The notes under the pieces were generated by a model. That model was not told the origin of the DNA and searched no databases. It worked only from the letters and a program-made list of their open reading frames with translations. DNA of 64,000 nt from Ornithinibacillus gellani (GTDB taxonomy: Bacteria > Bacillota > Bacilli > Bacillales > Amphibacillaceae): NCBI RefSeq assembly GCF_003730295.1, contig NZ_QTSZ01000053.1, positions 91,295-155,294 of the forward strand, given 5' to 3'. Positions within the stretch are counted from its first letter, which is position 1. Each line of letters starts with the position of its first letter. Positions 63,586 through 64,000 of the stretch are shown one piece after another. The position numbers and the translations under genes are program-made.

Positions 63586-63790
63586 TTGACTTTCTTCATT
63601 TTGCATGGTAAAGTAATAAACGTTGCTTTTAAGATAGCAACATAAAAAAATATTCGTTTCACATATTGAAATGAAACATCAATCTGTGGTATATTAATAA
63701 AGCCGTCAAAATAGACGGATACATTTTTCATTATCAACTTCATACTTCCTAAAAAAAGTTGTTGACAGATGATGATAAGGATGTTATGAT
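63586..63790 (+). promoter_or_regulatory. Three tandem rRNA promoters
   Basis: P1 TTGACT (63586-63591), 17 bp, TAAAGT (63609-63614); P2 TTGAAA (63666-63671), 18 bp, TATATT (63690-63695); P3 TTGACA (63762-63767), 17 bp, TATGAT (63785-63790). P3 is closest to consensus and about 145 bp before the 16S gene, matching Bacillus rrn operons. P1 is the weakest match. Confidence 0.8.
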
Positions 63791-63823
63791 AGAGAAGTCG
63801 CCAAATTGAAGCGACGGAATATT

Positions 63824-63835
63824 TGCTCTTTGAAA
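63824..63835 (+). promoter_or_regulatory. rrn leader boxA antitermination element
   Basis: TGCTCTTTGAAA, the standard Bacillus rrn boxA read by NusB/S10, in the leader between P3 and 16S. A GTCGC/GCGAC hairpin precedes it at about 63798-63815. Confidence 0.85.
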
Positions 63836-63935
63836 ACTGAACAAAACAACCAGTATGTCAAGAGAAACAGAACCCTGTTTTTCTTTAAAAAAATTAGTCA
63901 GAATTTGTTTCTGATTGCTAAGTATGAAACTTTAC

Positions 63936-64000
63936 TTTTTTGGAGAGTTTGATCTTGGCTCAGGACGAACGCTGGCGGCGTGCCTAATACATGCAAGTCG
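63936..64000 (+). rRNA. rrs: 16S ribosomal RNA, 5' end (partial)
   Basis: GGAGAGTTTGATCTTGGCTC followed by AGGACGAACGCTGGCGGCG is the conserved 16S start; it runs off the window. The 5' end is placed by comparison with B. subtilis and may be off by a few bases. The conserved primer-site base is T (GATCTTGG) rather than C or A. Confidence 0.97.

Noticed and set aside
1..64000. Prophage, integrative element or intact insertion sequence
   Set aside because: No transposase, integrase, terminase or tRNA-flanked junction is visible; gene content is chromosomal core plus operonic accessory genes.

Overview
The window comes from a low-GC, endospore-forming Firmicute of the family Bacillaceae, most likely the halophilic/halotolerant Oceanobacillus-Virgibacillus group. 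The evidence is Bacillus-type gene order (yfkJ-yfkI-yfkH, yfkD, pdaA; then yfhE, yfhF, recX, yfhH, yfhP, mutY, sspE, ygaC, ygaD, gsaB, bcp, perR, ygzB, rRNA operon), a gamma-type SASP gene, CtsR and PerR operators, a cre site, and several Na+-coupled transporters. The genus is an inference; the final bases are the start of a 16S rRNA gene.

Region by region. 1-1631: kynureninase and kynurenine formamidase (tryptophan degradation). 2168-14707: a catabolic island. An NhaC-type antiporter is followed by a + strand operon (aminotransferase, ThDP enzyme, aldehyde dehydrogenase, lysine 6-dehydrogenase), then an IclR regulator and a DUF3870 protein. These face a - strand operon (class III CoA-transferase, glutaryl-CoA-dehydrogenase-like enzyme, semialdehyde dehydrogenase). 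Read together they make a plausible complete route from lysine via 2-aminoadipate, 2-oxoadipate, glutarate semialdehyde, glutarate and glutaryl-CoA to crotonyl-CoA. The - strand operon has a sigma-A promoter overlapped by a cre site and a 215-nt leader with a possible pseudoknot and an intrinsic terminator. 15084-15425: a 52-bp tandem repeat. 15489-25664: mreBH, a CAP-domain exoprotein, a decayed aldolase gene, glutaminase, an SRAP protein with an ATT start, an alanine symporter, yfkJIH and a PerR-controlled zosA-like ATPase.

26442-37778: amino-acid ABC transporter (binding protein and permease only), OsmC, YfkD, a YuiF-like transporter, a type I-C-like CRISPR relic without cas genes, pdaA, an acyl-CoA synthetase, clpE with CtsR operators and a secreted metallo-beta-lactamase-fold protein. 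38397-43790: two GntR/YtrA-type-regulated ABC modules facing each other. 44517-50111: a membrane protein, a paired SMR exporter, yfhE, a GNAT gene with a cloverleaf-like leader, yfhF, recX and yfhH. 50112-63388: yfhP to ygzB, with insertions (a K+ channel-like protein, sugar transferase, 2-hydroxyacid dehydrogenase and cobalamin adenosyltransferase). 63586-64000: three tandem rRNA promoters, boxA and the 16S 5' end.

Two repeat families give the window its unusual character. A roughly 155-bp element, able to fold into two strong hairpins, occurs about ten times including deletion derivatives; its stem sequences change compensatorily from copy to copy. A 52-bp tandem repeat occurs at two loci about 34 kb apart in opposite orientation. 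With the lysine island and its leader and the cloverleaf-like leader, these are the strongest candidates for undescribed biology here.
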